From: an uncultured Oleiphilus sp.
Lineage (GTDB): Bacteria > Pseudomonadota > Gammaproteobacteria > Pseudomonadales > Oleiphilaceae
DNA: 36,681 nucleotides
Direction of reading: 5' to 3'
Assembly: GCA_913020495.1 (NCBI GenBank)
Contig: CAJWBJ010000034.1
Span: 1 to 36,681 of the forward strand
The position numbers and the translations under genes were made by a program. Below, in pieces: positions 24,892-34,419 of the stretch; the stretch's first letter is position 1; every line of letters starts with the position of its first letter. Below the pieces are notes generated by a model. The model worked only from the letters and a program-made list of their open reading frames with translations. It made no database searches and was not told the DNA's origin.

Positions 24892-26145
24892 ATGTTAGGT
24901 CAAACGTCCTCTGATGAGGCTTATTTTAAGAAGATTAGCCAAGCGCTGGCTGAAGTTGGCGCTTATCAGCCAACGCTTGTCGTTGATAAACAACGCTTGG
25001 ATCATAATATTGATCAGCTTATGTCAGTGATTGATCGTGGTTTTGATTACCGTATTGTCGCTAAGTCACTACCGTCTTTGCCCATGTTGAAGTACATCAT
25101 GGCACGAACAGGCACTCATAAATTGATGAGTTTTCATATGCCTTTTTTAATGCATGTGGTTGAGTCGATTCCGAAGGTGGATATTCTTCTTGGCAAACCA
25201 ATGCCTATTCATAGTGTTCGCCTGTTTTATCAGTGGCGAAAACAAAAAAATATCCGGTTTAATCAATCCAGACAGTTACAGTGGTTAGTCGATAACTTAG
25301 AACGGTTAAAACAATATGAAAGCTTGGCGAAAGAGCTACGCTTGGTATTCAATATCAATTTAGAAATTGATATTGGTTTACATCGTGGTGGTTTTGAGTG
25401 CGATGACGTTTATCGACAGGCATTAACGTTGATTGATAAATCCAAGTCATTACGTTTATCGGGTTTGATGGGCTATGAGCCACATATTGGTAAAATTCCT
25501 GTTTTCCTTGGTGGTAGCGAAAAAGCTTTTAGAAAAGTAAAAACAGATTACCGTGCATTCAAGTATTCTATTGTTGATATTATGGGTGAGGAAGCACTAA
25601 CTAACTTAACATTTAATACGGGGGGCAGTAGCACTTATCCTTTATATACCCAACCGGATATTATGAATGAAATTGCCACGGCATCGGCATTGGTAAAGCC
25701 CACTGATTTTGATGTACCAAGCCTAAAACATCATAAAAACGCGGCCTTTATTGCGACGCCAGTACTGAAAGTAATTGATAAACCTGAAATACCGATGGCA
25801 AAAAAACTATCGAAATTAATGCATACTTTCGGCGTCCTTCCTAGTAAGTCCTGTTTTATTTATGGCGGAAATTGGTTGGCAAAACCTTGTTACCCCTCAG
25901 GTAGCAAATGTTCCGGAATTTTTGGTCATTCCAGCAATCAGGAAATGTATGATCTGCCAAAAAACTGCGATATCAAAATGGATGATTTTATGTTCTTCAG
26001 GCCGACTCAGAGTGAAGCCGTCTTTTTACAGTTTGGTGAAGTCGCGGTTTATGACGATGGAAGAATTATTGATTGGTGGTCGGTATTTGAGCCTTGTAAA
26101 TTAGAAACCACATCCAGCATAAAAACAAACAACTCACCGGAATAG
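24892..26145 (+). CDS. PLP-dependent fold-type III enzyme, alanine racemase / D-threonine aldolase-like (DSD1 group)
   Basis: The probable start is ATG 24892, eight bases after AAGG; ATG 24832 would add 20 residues (MNITLLCCRHFDVLFQGKVK). The 417-residue protein has the N-terminal PLP barrel with YQPTLVVDKQRLDHNI and the PLP lysine in YRIVAKSLPS. NLEIDIGLHRGGFE and GLMGYEPHIG follow, and a C-terminal D-serine-dehydratase-like β domain ends in FRPTQSEAVFLQFGEVAVYDDGRI. In D-threonine aldolases this last segment carries a His-x-Cys metal site; here those positions are Gln and Glu. It is likely an amino acid racemase, aldolase or deaminase. The next gene starts six bases later. Confidence 0.8.
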   Translation: MLGQTSSDEAYFKKISQALAEVGAYQPTLVVDKQRLDHNIDQLMSVIDRGFDYRIVAKSLPSLPMLKYIMARTGTHKLMSFHMPFLMHVVESIPKVDILLGKPMPIHSVRLFYQWRKQKNIRFNQSRQLQWLVDNLERLKQYESLAKELRLVFNINLEIDIGLHRGGFECDDVYRQALTLIDKSKSLRLSGLMGYEPHIGKIPVFLGGSEKAFRKVKTDYRAFKYSIVDIMGEEALTNLTFNTGGSSTYPLYTQPDIMNEIATASALVKPTDFDVPSLKHHKNAAFIATPVLKVIDKPEIPMAKKLSKLMHTFGVLPSKSCFIYGGNWLAKPCYPSGSKCSGIFGHSSNQEMYDLPKNCDIKMDDFMFFRPTQSEAVFLQFGEVAVYDDGRIIDWWSVFEPCKLETTSSIKTNNSPE

Positions 26146-26151
26146 AACCCC

Positions 26152-27333
26152 ATGTTACTCACGCTTATTTATATTTTAACGCCTATTTTACTAATTTTTC
26201 TGTGTCAGCGTTTTAGCTTGTTGGAAAAACTAGGGGTGGTGGTACTATCATTCGCATGTGGAATTACGATTGCCTCTACAGTAGATCTACCCCAACTTTT
26301 TTCATTTGAGTTAGTTAAATCTGTTCAAAGTAATGTGTCTGAAATTAGTATTGCCTTAGCATTACCTTTACTGGTTTTTTCAATGGATGTGAAAAGTGCG
26401 TTTACGATGGCAGGTGATACTTTAAAAGGCATGTTCCTCGCTTTATTTTCAGTGATTGTGATTAGCATTATCGGTGCGCTACTGTTTAATGATGAACTTG
26501 CTTCAGTGTGGCAAATTGCTGGAATGTCAGTAGGGGCGTATACCGGTGGTGGTCCTAATATGGCTGCCATTAAAACTGCAATTAATGGTGATGAATCCAT
26601 TTTTATTACGATGGTTTCCTATGACATTATTTTTTCAGGGCTATATTTGATTTTTGTGATGTCGATTGGCCAGCGTTTGTTTGGTTTGTTTTTGCGGCCT
26701 TATGAAAATAAACCACTCAATACGGCAGATGATGATCTCAGCCACATGGATCACATGGCTGATGAAACAGCAAATGGTTATAAGAAACTCATTGAGCGAG
26801 CAAAACTATCGCAAACTTTTCTGTCACTATTATGTTCAGGTTTAGTGGTTGGGCTTTCGCTGGTGATTGCAAGCATTGTACCTGAAGGTATGAAATCAAC
26901 AGTCACAATTATCGCTATTACAAGCTTGGGTTTAGCCTGTTCATTTATTCCTAAAATCCGCGGCTTAGCGAATAGTTTTCAACTGGGAATGTATTTAATT
27001 CTGGTGTTTTGCTTTACCGCTGGCAGCATGACAGATATCAAAATTTTAATGGCGCTGGATTATTCTTTGGCGGCGTATATTACCTTTGTACTCATTGGCT
27101 CATTAGTCCTACAGGCCATTTTGTGTAAGCTAAATAAGATAGACACAGATACCTTCCTGATTACTTCTTCAGCAGCGATTCTTTCCGTGCCTTTTATTCC
27201 TGCTATTTCAGGCGCGCTTAAAAATCGTGAAGTCTTATTACCAGGGTTTGCTGCGGCCATTATCGGTTATGCGCTCGGTAACTATCTTGGCATTATTGTA
27301 GCGCATATCAGTAAGTGGCTATTGATGATTTGA
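26152..27333 (+). CDS. DUF819 family integral membrane protein (YjcL-like)
   Basis: This 393-residue protein has about ten transmembrane helices in two related halves. The motif AGMSVGAYTGGGPNMAAIKTAI in the first half and LPGFAAAIIGYALGNYLG near the C-terminus are characteristic of the DUF819/YjcL family. A cytosolic or periplasmic loop with NTADDDLSHMDHMADET interrupts the middle. It follows the PLP enzyme by six bases, so the two form an operon. A transport role, perhaps for the amino acid handled by that enzyme, is inferred only from linkage. Confidence 0.85.
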   Translation: MLLTLIYILTPILLIFLCQRFSLLEKLGVVVLSFACGITIASTVDLPQLFSFELVKSVQSNVSEISIALALPLLVFSMDVKSAFTMAGDTLKGMFLALFSVIVISIIGALLFNDELASVWQIAGMSVGAYTGGGPNMAAIKTAINGDESIFITMVSYDIIFSGLYLIFVMSIGQRLFGLFLRPYENKPLNTADDDLSHMDHMADETANGYKKLIERAKLSQTFLSLLCSGLVVGLSLVIASIVPEGMKSTVTIIAITSLGLACSFIPKIRGLANSFQLGMYLILVFCFTAGSMTDIKILMALDYSLAAYITFVLIGSLVLQAILCKLNKIDTDTFLITSSAAILSVPFIPAISGALKNREVLLPGFAAAIIGYALGNYLGIIVAHISKWLLMI

Positions 27334-27526
27334 TAGCTACTAAAACCCATCTGAATTTAGACCTTGTATTCCTAAAGGATATTCAGTCAACTTGAGTGGA
27401 TCCACTTGTACTAATTTATCTTAAATATACTTGAGAGATACTACATTTTTAGATTTACCTCACTGAGACTCCTTAGCATAGATGTTAACTTTTTAAGCTG
27501 TCTTTAATTGATAGGTGATATTGCCA

Positions 27527-28909
27527 ATGAGTAAAAAGGATTTTGAAAACCTTATTGATGAACTATCAGAGGCTGCTATATCGGCAGAAGCTAAGGTGCC
27601 AACTGATAATATGTCTAAAAAAGACAAAATAGTTCATTCAAATTCAAAAACTCGTTATTTTATAGGAACGATCTTTGTTGCTTTCTTAGCCCTATCGTTA
27701 CTTTATACATTAGAGGAATTGCGACTAGCGAATGCAAAAATTCACAATCTTGAAAACCTAGCACGTAAAGAAGGGCAATTTAGTAAGACCACAGAAAAGA
27801 AAAATCAGGTAACGGATAAAACTGTTCATATCCCCCCATCCTCAACACAGAAACTAAAATTTAGCTTTAAAAAAGAAGAGCCAATTGAAGAGCCTTATGA
27901 TGATAATTTAATTGACTATCGAGATCGAGAATCCATCACTCCCAAACCTAAAGCTGAACTTAACTATAAAAAAGCCTCTACTGATGCTACTTTCAGAATT
28001 GAATATGAAAAGGTTTGTATTCCTGAAACATTGGGTACTTCAGATTCTTTCAAAGGCTTTCTTAAATATTACCTTTCATCTGTTTTTCTAACAAATCGTG
28101 AACCACTAATACATACACAGAGCAAGAAAGAGGCTCTTCAGCAGTTTGAGAATGGTACGTGTGCATTTTTGATTACTGATTATGAAACGTTACTGAAGTT
28201 TGAACTGCCGTCATTTACATTAAGTGCTTTTGGTGGAGTCCGAGACTTAAAGCAAACAAATACGATGTTAAAAACTTTAGTTAATCCAAAAGCCCGAAAG
28301 ATACTAAAAAATGATAAATATCAAATGACAGGTTTTTTTATACGAGGTTTTAATCAGTTTGTATTAATGATACCTAAAAATGTCCAACTCATAACTCTGG
28401 AAAATAAATCGATTGGTTATGCCGGTAGTAATCCTCTAATGCTCAATTGGTTAAAATTACTCGGTACTCATCCATTAAAGTTAGATAATGAAAAGTTATT
28501 TAATTCAGATGAAATTCGAATAGATTCTTTAGTTACAAATACTATGGATTTTTCCAATATTGAACCTGAAGAGAGCAAAAAATATGTCGCTTTGGGTCAT
28601 TTAATCTCATTATCTATGCTCCAGGTTGTAACTCACACAGATAGGTTCTCATCAGATTTTATTTCTCTATCTATGGGAGAAAGTTATAATTTCTATGTAG
28701 ATAGCATGAGAAAAAAGAGCACTGAAAAATTAGAAATTCAAAATTTTGCGTTAACTGACACAAAAAGAGATCGAATAGAAAAAGTTTCTAGACGTTTTCG
28801 CAAAAAGCAGAAACTAGCAGGCGTTTACGACCCTAAATTACTTAAACTAATGTGGAAAATTAGATGTAGTGCTATGCCCCACAACCCAGAATGCGCAACT
28901 CCTGAGTGA
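27527..28909 (+). CDS. Membrane-anchored protein with a solute-binding-like domain, function unknown
   Basis: I start it at ATG 27527, nine bases after AGGTG; GTG 27515 is an alternative. The 460-residue protein has a 40-residue polar cytoplasmic head, one transmembrane helix (about 43-62), a charged linker rich in Lys/Glu/Pro, and a large periplasmic domain with two Cys near each end. The section FGGVRDLKQTNTMLKTLV..YQMTGFFIRGFNQFVLMIPKNVQLITLENKSIGYAG resembles type-2 periplasmic binding folds of the putative solute-binding proteins called DUF6091; that match is from memory and weak. No transporter genes adjoin it. It is lower in GC and richer in Lys/Asn than its neighbours. Confidence 0.6.
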   Translation: MSKKDFENLIDELSEAAISAEAKVPTDNMSKKDKIVHSNSKTRYFIGTIFVAFLALSLLYTLEELRLANAKIHNLENLARKEGQFSKTTEKKNQVTDKTVHIPPSSTQKLKFSFKKEEPIEEPYDDNLIDYRDRESITPKPKAELNYKKASTDATFRIEYEKVCIPETLGTSDSFKGFLKYYLSSVFLTNREPLIHTQSKKEALQQFENGTCAFLITDYETLLKFELPSFTLSAFGGVRDLKQTNTMLKTLVNPKARKILKNDKYQMTGFFIRGFNQFVLMIPKNVQLITLENKSIGYAGSNPLMLNWLKLLGTHPLKLDNEKLFNSDEIRIDSLVTNTMDFSNIEPEESKKYVALGHLISLSMLQVVTHTDRFSSDFISLSMGESYNFYVDSMRKKSTEKLEIQNFALTDTKRDRIEKVSRRFRKKQKLAGVYDPKLLKLMWKIRCSAMPHNPECATPE

Positions 28910-28969
28910 CATTAACGGGGCAAGAGAAAGAGAATGGCAGGTCAGGCTCTGTTTACATATAAATAATAC

Positions 28970-28984
28970 GCACCAAAACAATGC
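28970..28984 (+). promoter_or_regulatory. NtrC-like binding site
   Basis: GCACCAAAACAATGC resembles the NtrC consensus GCACCA-N3-TGGTGC. The left half is exact and the right half matches at three of six positions. Its centre is about 109 bases upstream of the start predicted from the σ54 promoter, the usual enhancer distance. Confidence 0.5.
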
Positions 28985-29058
28985 GACTCCGCCACATAAA
29001 CAACCTATATAGTTCTGTATTTATCTCTAATCCCTTGCTGTTACCAGTTAACACCCAC

Positions 29059-29075
29059 TTGGTACGTACTTTGCT
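29059..29075 (+). promoter_or_regulatory. σ54 (RpoN) promoter of the nas genes
   Basis: TTGGTACGTACTTTGCT differs from the consensus TTGGCACGNNNNTTGCT at one defined base and keeps the required GG (29061-29062), ten-base gap and GC (29073-29074). The predicted start is near 29086, 29 bases before the nasC-like ATG. This predicts expression only under nitrogen limitation through NtrC. Confidence 0.8.
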
Positions 29076-29114
29076 GTGACCGTATTGCGTTATTAACTAC
29101 TTGGGTGTGCCTTC

Positions 29115-30398
29115 ATGAAAGCTAAATTAGTATTAATTGGTAATGGAATGGCTGGCGCTAAGTTATTAGAAGAACTTATGAAAAGTAGCCCGGATAAATA
29201 CGACATTACAGTATTTGGCAACGAGCCTTACGGAAATTATAACCGAATCATGCTTTCTCCTTTGTTGGCCGGAGAAAAAACCCTCGAAGAAATTATGGTT
29301 CTGGATCGTCCTTGGTACGAACAACATGGTATTGACCTTCATGTTGGTGAAGAGAAAGCTATTATCAAGGTAGATCGTATACAAAAAATGGTGACCACAT
29401 TAGATGGCCATCAAATCCCCTATGACCGCCTTATTATCGCTACCGGATCAAAACCCTTTATATTGCCTATAGAAGGAACCCACTTAAATGGAGTGATGAG
29501 CTTTCGGGATATCAGCGACGTTGAAAAAATGATTCGCGCTTCCAATCGACATAAAAAAGCAGTGGTCATAGGTGCAGGTTTACTAGGCTTAGAAGCTGCC
29601 ATGGGGTTATGCGGGCGGGGCATGGAGGTGACCGTTGTACACAGTAATGTCGTACCGCTTAATCGCCAACTTGATCACGAAGCGGGGAGCTTACTGCAGG
29701 AAGAATTAAATGATCGCGGACTAAAGTTTAAAATGAACGCCCAAACCCAATCGATTGAAGGTAATGAATTAGGTAACGTCACCAAAATTCATTTTAGAGA
29801 TGGTACGTCTTTAGAGACAGATATCATCATTATGGCCATTGGCATACGCCCTAATATGCAACTGGCACAAGATGCTGGATTATATTGCGAAAAAGGTATT
29901 GTTGTTAACGATACCCTGCAAACTTACGACCCCAGAATTTACGCATTAGGCGAATGCATCCAGCACCGTGGTGGTACTTTTGGTCTGGTTGCTCCACTTT
30001 ATGAGCAAGCCAAAGTACTCACCAATCATCTATCAGAACATGGGGCGGCACAGTATCAAACGTTACCTAGTGCTACCAAGTTAAAAGTAACGGGTATTAA
30101 TTTATTCTCCGTGGGCGACATTAACGGTAATGATGATTGTGAATATCTTTATTACAGGGACAAGCAACAGGGTATTTACAAAAAACTGGTATTAAAAAAT
30201 AACATTCTCATTGGGGCCGTTTTGTATGGTGAAACACAAGAAGGCGCTTTTTATAATGAATTGCTTGATGCAAAAAAAGAACTTGATGCGATACGCCCTT
30301 TCTTGATGTTTGGCCGTGCTCTATGTGACGAGAAAAGCAACGAGAGAAGTGATGAATTAAGCCAAAATGAACACGTATTAGAAGGTGAAATACTATGA
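29115..30398 (+). CDS. nasC: FAD-dependent NAD(P)H reductase subunit of assimilatory nitrate reductase (NasC/NirB N-terminal type)
   Basis: This 427-residue flavoprotein has two nucleotide-binding folds: FAD at VLIGNGMAGAKLLEEL (residues about 6-21) and NAD(P)H at VVIGAGLLGLEAAMGL (about 150-165). The pattern GNYNRIMLSPLLAGE is typical of NirB/NasC/rubredoxin-reductase proteins. YALGECIQHRG is the second FAD motif. It lacks the C-terminal 2Fe-2S BFD domain that longer NasC proteins have. Instead that domain is on the next gene's product. Its stop overlaps the nasA ATG by four bases. It should pass electrons from NAD(P)H to NasA. Confidence 0.87.
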   Translation: MKAKLVLIGNGMAGAKLLEELMKSSPDKYDITVFGNEPYGNYNRIMLSPLLAGEKTLEEIMVLDRPWYEQHGIDLHVGEEKAIIKVDRIQKMVTTLDGHQIPYDRLIIATGSKPFILPIEGTHLNGVMSFRDISDVEKMIRASNRHKKAVVIGAGLLGLEAAMGLCGRGMEVTVVHSNVVPLNRQLDHEAGSLLQEELNDRGLKFKMNAQTQSIEGNELGNVTKIHFRDGTSLETDIIIMAIGIRPNMQLAQDAGLYCEKGIVVNDTLQTYDPRIYALGECIQHRGGTFGLVAPLYEQAKVLTNHLSEHGAAQYQTLPSATKLKVTGINLFSVGDINGNDDCEYLYYRDKQQGIYKKLVLKNNILIGAVLYGETQEGAFYNELLDAKKELDAIRPFLMFGRALCDEKSNERSDELSQNEHVLEGEIL

Positions 30399-33130
30399 GC
30401 AAATCAGTCATTGCTAGCGATAAATGCTCATCCACTGACAATACTGTTCTTCGGAATATACATACTACCTGTGCCTACTGCGGCGTGGGTTGCGGTGTTG
30501 ATGCACAAGTTAATGACGATACTCGTAGCATAACAATTCAAGGTTTGAAGACTCATCCATCCAATTATGGGCGCCTTTGCAGTAAAGGCAGTGCCTTGGC
30601 CGACACTATCGGATTAAACGAACGCCTGCTACAACCCGTCGTTCATGGTAAAACCGCCAGTTGGGGTGATGCCTTGAATACCGTAGCAGACGGTTTTCAA
30701 AAAATCATTAAAGAGCACGGCCCTGATGCTGTGGCTTTTTATGGCTCTGGTCAGTTATTAAGTGAAGATTACTATGTTGCTAATAAGCTCATGAAAGGCT
30801 TTATCGGCAGCGGCAACATGGATACCAATAGTCGCCTGTGCATGTCTAGTTCTGTAGTGGGACATAAGCGGGTTTTTGGTACCGACACTGTACCGGGTTG
30901 CTATGAAGATTTTGAACTTGCCAACTTAATTATTTTGGTGGGTAGTAATACCGCATGGTGTCACCCTGTGTTATTTCAGCGTATTAAAAAACATAAAGAG
31001 AATAACCCCCATGTTAAAGTTGTGGTTGTTGACCCAAGAAAAACGAGCACCTGCGACATTGCCGATTTACACCTGCCTATAAATCTCGGCACTGACGTTT
31101 GGTTATTTAACGGTTTATTGAGTTATTTGGCTGAAAATAATAAATTAGATTTAGATTACATCAATAATTACTGCCAAGGCTTTGAACAAAGCTTACAAAC
31201 CGCGCAATTAAGCAGCGGTGATTTAAAAGCCAATGCCAGTATTCTAGGTATAAAGTCAAAAGATCTGGAAACTTTTTACCAATGGTTTAGCGACAATGAA
31301 AAGGTCGTCACGCTTTACAGTCAGGGTGTTAATCAAAGTAGTTCGGGTACTGATAAGGTAAACGCCATTATCAACTGCCACCTTGCCACAGGACGAATTG
31401 GTAAACCTGGTATGAGCCCGTTCTCCATGACAGGCCAACCCAATGCCATGGGAGGGCGTGAAGTCGGTGGCCTAGCGAATACAATAGCCAGTCACATGGA
31501 CTTTACAGACGATAATCTTGATCGCATAAAACGTTTTTGGAACACTGACAACCTTACGCAAAACCGAGGGTTAATGGCCGTGGATTTATTTGATGCCATT
31601 GACGAAGGAAAAATTAAAGCGGTTTGGATTATGGCGACCAATCCAGTTGTTAGTATGCCCAATGCTGATAAAGTAAAAAATGCCTTACAAAAGTGTGATT
31701 TGGTTGTGGTCAGTGATTGCATTGAAAAAACCGACACTATGGAGTTGGCCCACGTAAAACTGCCTACCACAACCTGGAGCGAGAAAGATGGAACAGTCAC
31801 TAATAGTGAACGACGCATTAGTCGCCAGCGCGCTTTGCTGCCCGCAGCAGGCCAAGCTAAACACGATTGGTGGATTATTTGCCAAATAGCCAAGCGAATA
31901 GGATTTAAACAAGGTTTTAATTTTAAAACACCTGCTGATATATTTCGAGAGCATGCGGCGCTTTCTGGGTTTGAAAATAATACTCAGGGCCGTCGCCGTG
32001 ATTTTGATATATCAGGCCTTAAAAATATCAGCAATGAAGAATATGAAAACCTACAACCAATACAATGGCCGGTGAATGCGAAAACCCCAAATGGCAGCCC
32101 ACGTTTTTTTGGCAAAGGTAGTTTTTATACTCCAAATCAAAAAAGCAATTTTTTAGCGCTTACGCCCAAGCAACCTAGAAACTTACCCTCTCAGGAATTT
32201 CCACTCGCCTTAAACACCGGTCGTATTCGTGATCAATGGCATACCATGTCACGCACGGGGCTGGCCCCACAGTTAAATCAGCACATCAGCGAACCCTTTG
32301 TACAAATGCATGGCGATGATGCTAAACAATGCCAATTAAAAGATGGCCAAATAATCACTGTCAGCAGTCGATGGGGCAAGATGATGGGTCGCTTAAATAT
32401 CACTCCAGATGTAAAAGTGGGTGATATTTTTGCGCCGATGCATTGGACAAATCAGTTATCCAAAACAGGGCGAATTAATAGTGTTGTAAATCCCGTGGTA
32501 GATGAGTTTTCCAAGCAACCTGAAAGTAAATTCACTCCAGTAAAGGTATTTGGCTATCAGGCAAAGTGGCATGGGTTTATCTTATCGCGTGAAGAAATTG
32601 ATTGGCCAGCAGTTGATTACTTAGTAAGCGTGAAAGGCAAGCAACAATACCGTTATGAATTGGCTCACAATGAAAAAGTTACGCGACCTATAGCGCAAAT
32701 GCTAAATTGGCTAGGTATTAAAAATGAAGCTGCCGCCAAGGCCCAACAGCTTGAAATACTAAGCTACCAAGACGCTGGCAGTGATTTATACCGCTTGGCG
32801 TTAATTAATAAAGGTGGTCAATTGCAAGGCGTCGCATTTATGTCGTCAAATACAGATTTACCCGAGCGTACTTGGTTAGCCATGCAGTTTGAACAATCAT
32901 CACTGACCATTCGCGCGCGACATGCCCTGCTAAGCGGCTACGCGCCAGCTGGTGAAGATATTGGTGCGATAGTTTGTGCCTGTTATAGCGTGGGAGAAAA
33001 AACCGTAGAGAAAGCGATTCGCGAGCAAGGTTGTCATACGACCAAGCAAATAGGAGAGTCTATAAAAGCTGGTACGAATTGTGGTTCTTGCATACCAGAA
33101 CTAAAGCAACTTATTAGCAAATGTCGCTGA
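30395..33130 (+). CDS. nasA: Assimilatory nitrate reductase catalytic subunit NasA with C-terminal BFD-like [2Fe-2S] domain
   Basis: This is a 911-residue cytosolic molybdenum enzyme with no Tat signal. The N-terminal 4Fe-4S ligands are Cys26, Cys29, Cys33 and Cys62 (CAYCGVGC..RLCSKG). The molybdenum ligand is Cys149 in SRLCMSSSV. GQPNAMGGREVGGLANT and WSEKDGTVTNSERRISRQR are bis-MGD binding motifs. The molybdopterin dinucleotide binding domain follows (LNTGRIRDQWHTMSRTG). The last 60 residues are a BFD-like domain with Cys861-x-Cys863 and Cys896-x2-Cys899, binding a 2Fe-2S cluster that takes electrons from NasC. The pair reduces nitrate to nitrite for nitrogen assimilation. No nitrite reductase or nitrate transporter gene is in the window. 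Confidence 0.94.
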   Translation: MSKSVIASDKCSSTDNTVLRNIHTTCAYCGVGCGVDAQVNDDTRSITIQGLKTHPSNYGRLCSKGSALADTIGLNERLLQPVVHGKTASWGDALNTVADGFQKIIKEHGPDAVAFYGSGQLLSEDYYVANKLMKGFIGSGNMDTNSRLCMSSSVVGHKRVFGTDTVPGCYEDFELANLIILVGSNTAWCHPVLFQRIKKHKENNPHVKVVVVDPRKTSTCDIADLHLPINLGTDVWLFNGLLSYLAENNKLDLDYINNYCQGFEQSLQTAQLSSGDLKANASILGIKSKDLETFYQWFSDNEKVVTLYSQGVNQSSSGTDKVNAIINCHLATGRIGKPGMSPFSMTGQPNAMGGREVGGLANTIASHMDFTDDNLDRIKRFWNTDNLTQNRGLMAVDLFDAIDEGKIKAVWIMATNPVVSMPNADKVKNALQKCDLVVVSDCIEKTDTMELAHVKLPTTTWSEKDGTVTNSERRISRQRALLPAAGQAKHDWWIICQIAKRIGFKQGFNFKTPADIFREHAALSGFENNTQGRRRDFDISGLKNISNEEYENLQPIQWPVNAKTPNGSPRFFGKGSFYTPNQKSNFLALTPKQPRNLPSQEFPLALNTGRIRDQWHTMSRTGLAPQLNQHISEPFVQMHGDDAKQCQLKDGQIITVSSRWGKMMGRLNITPDVKVGDIFAPMHWTNQLSKTGRINSVVNPVVDEFSKQPESKFTPVKVFGYQAKWHGFILSREEIDWPAVDYLVSVKGKQQYRYELAHNEKVTRPIAQMLNWLGIKNEAAAKAQQLEILSYQDAGSDLYRLALINKGGQLQGVAFMSSNTDLPERTWLAMQFEQSSLTIRARHALLSGYAPAGEDIGAIVCACYSVGEKTVEKAIREQGCHTTKQIGESIKAGTNCGSCIPELKQLISKCR

Positions 33131-33248
33131 TTTTATTAGATAAGGAGGCAAAAACAAAAAAGTTTTGATGAACGGGACTTAAAAGTGACCACTTAAATTA
33201 CTGCTATACTTTAGACATTTATTACTCTTGAAATAGAAGGTTAGGCCC

Positions 33249-33995
33249 ATGTATAAAGTAATTAAGCAGTTGTTTTTATTATGCTTATTAATCTTCACAT
33301 CTGTTTCATCCTCCTCGGACACGCTTAAGTATTCTATAACCGACGAAAACTGGAGCCCTTACTGGATTATTCAATCCGGTCAAGTAAGCGGTATTTTGAA
33401 TGATATTATGCTCCAGCTTGACCAGCGTATTGATTTATCTTTAATGGCGGACAAGCCTTTTCCACCTAAAAGAGCTCAATACAGATTTCTAGAAGGTGAC
33501 GTACAAATTGAGTGTTGTGTGAATGAAGCTTGGAGATCCTCCAAAGATCAAGCTGAAGTTTCCTTATGGACTAATACGTTATTGACGGTTGAAGAGGTGC
33601 TAATTTTTCCTGTTGGTAAGTCTTTTGAGTTTAATAAACTTGAAGATTTAAAGGGTAAATTTATTTCCACGGTACGGGGTTATGGTTATGTTGGAAGTGA
33701 ATTTTTCACTCGAAGCGATAGTGGCGATAATATTTCACAAATACAAAAAGTCGCCTTGGAACGAACCGATGCAGGTATTATTGACCGAGTTGAACTTGCT
33801 TATGTGCTCAAGAACAATAAAGTATTAAAAGAGCGAAATATAACTGTTGAAACTGGACCTGTCATAAATCGTTCAGACCTGAAAATACGTGTTCATAGCT
33901 CTCGGCCAGAATTAGTGGCACCAATAAATATTGCCATAGAAAGCATGAAGCAAGATGGCACAATACAGAAGGTAATTGAGAGTTATAGTAATTAA
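33249..33995 (+). CDS. Periplasmic substrate-binding protein (SBP_bac_3-like)
   Basis: This 248-residue secreted protein has a signal peptide of about 22 residues (LFLLCLLIFTSVSSSS), followed by LKYSITDENWSPYWIIQSGQ, the usual first strand of family-3 solute-binding folds. A two-lobe layout can be traced: KLEDLKGKFISTVRGYGYV marks the second lobe and ERTDAGIIDR the hinge. ECCVNEAWR contains adjacent Cys. No permease or ATPase gene is adjacent, so it is an orphan binding protein, possibly a sensor rather than part of an ABC importer. The ribosome-binding region AGAAGG precedes the ATG. The gene faces a chemoreceptor gene. Confidence 0.78.
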   Translation: MYKVIKQLFLLCLLIFTSVSSSSDTLKYSITDENWSPYWIIQSGQVSGILNDIMLQLDQRIDLSLMADKPFPPKRAQYRFLEGDVQIECCVNEAWRSSKDQAEVSLWTNTLLTVEEVLIFPVGKSFEFNKLEDLKGKFISTVRGYGYVGSEFFTRSDSGDNISQIQKVALERTDAGIIDRVELAYVLKNNKVLKERNITVETGPVINRSDLKIRVHSSRPELVAPINIAIESMKQDGTIQKVIESYSN

Positions 33996-34419
33996 TAGAC
34001 AAGTTAGTGTTCTTTTTCTATTAGAGAGCTTTGCAGTGATTCGACTTCTTCTCATTCCAGCTAAAAAACACATCGGAATGACGATGCTATTTAGTCAAAT
34101 GGCTATCGTGATAAACGCTCTTTTAATAAAATTCTGACTGAATACTTCAGTTTTTAGTTTTACTCAAATTAGACTTCTCAAGGTATTCTTTAGCATTGTT
34201 CCGATCAAGTACTACAAATCATATTGGAGGACTCCAACTCCTTTTGCCGAGCTTCGGAATAACTTACTCAATCTAAAGGACAAGTTGAGTAGAGTCATGT
34301 TTGGGATTAATCCATGAGCCCAACTGAATTACAGAAGTAGGTTCAACAAGGCTCTGTGTCAGTTATTCGGAGGCTAACTGGAAAATAATGCCATACCGAT
34401 TCTGTTCCTTATTTAAATT
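33996..34419. other. Intergenic region with several short inverted repeats
   Basis: This 424-base gap lies between convergent genes and holds no credible gene. It contains small dyads: TCATTCC (34052-34058) with GGAATGA (34075-34081), TTGGAG/CTCCAA (34224-34237), TACTCAA (34265-34271) with TTGAGTA (34285-34291), and CAGTTA (34360-34365) with TAACTG (34375-34380). None is followed by a T run, so no standard terminator is seen. The first dyad resembles the ends of the repeat at 20024-20140. Confidence 0.4.
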
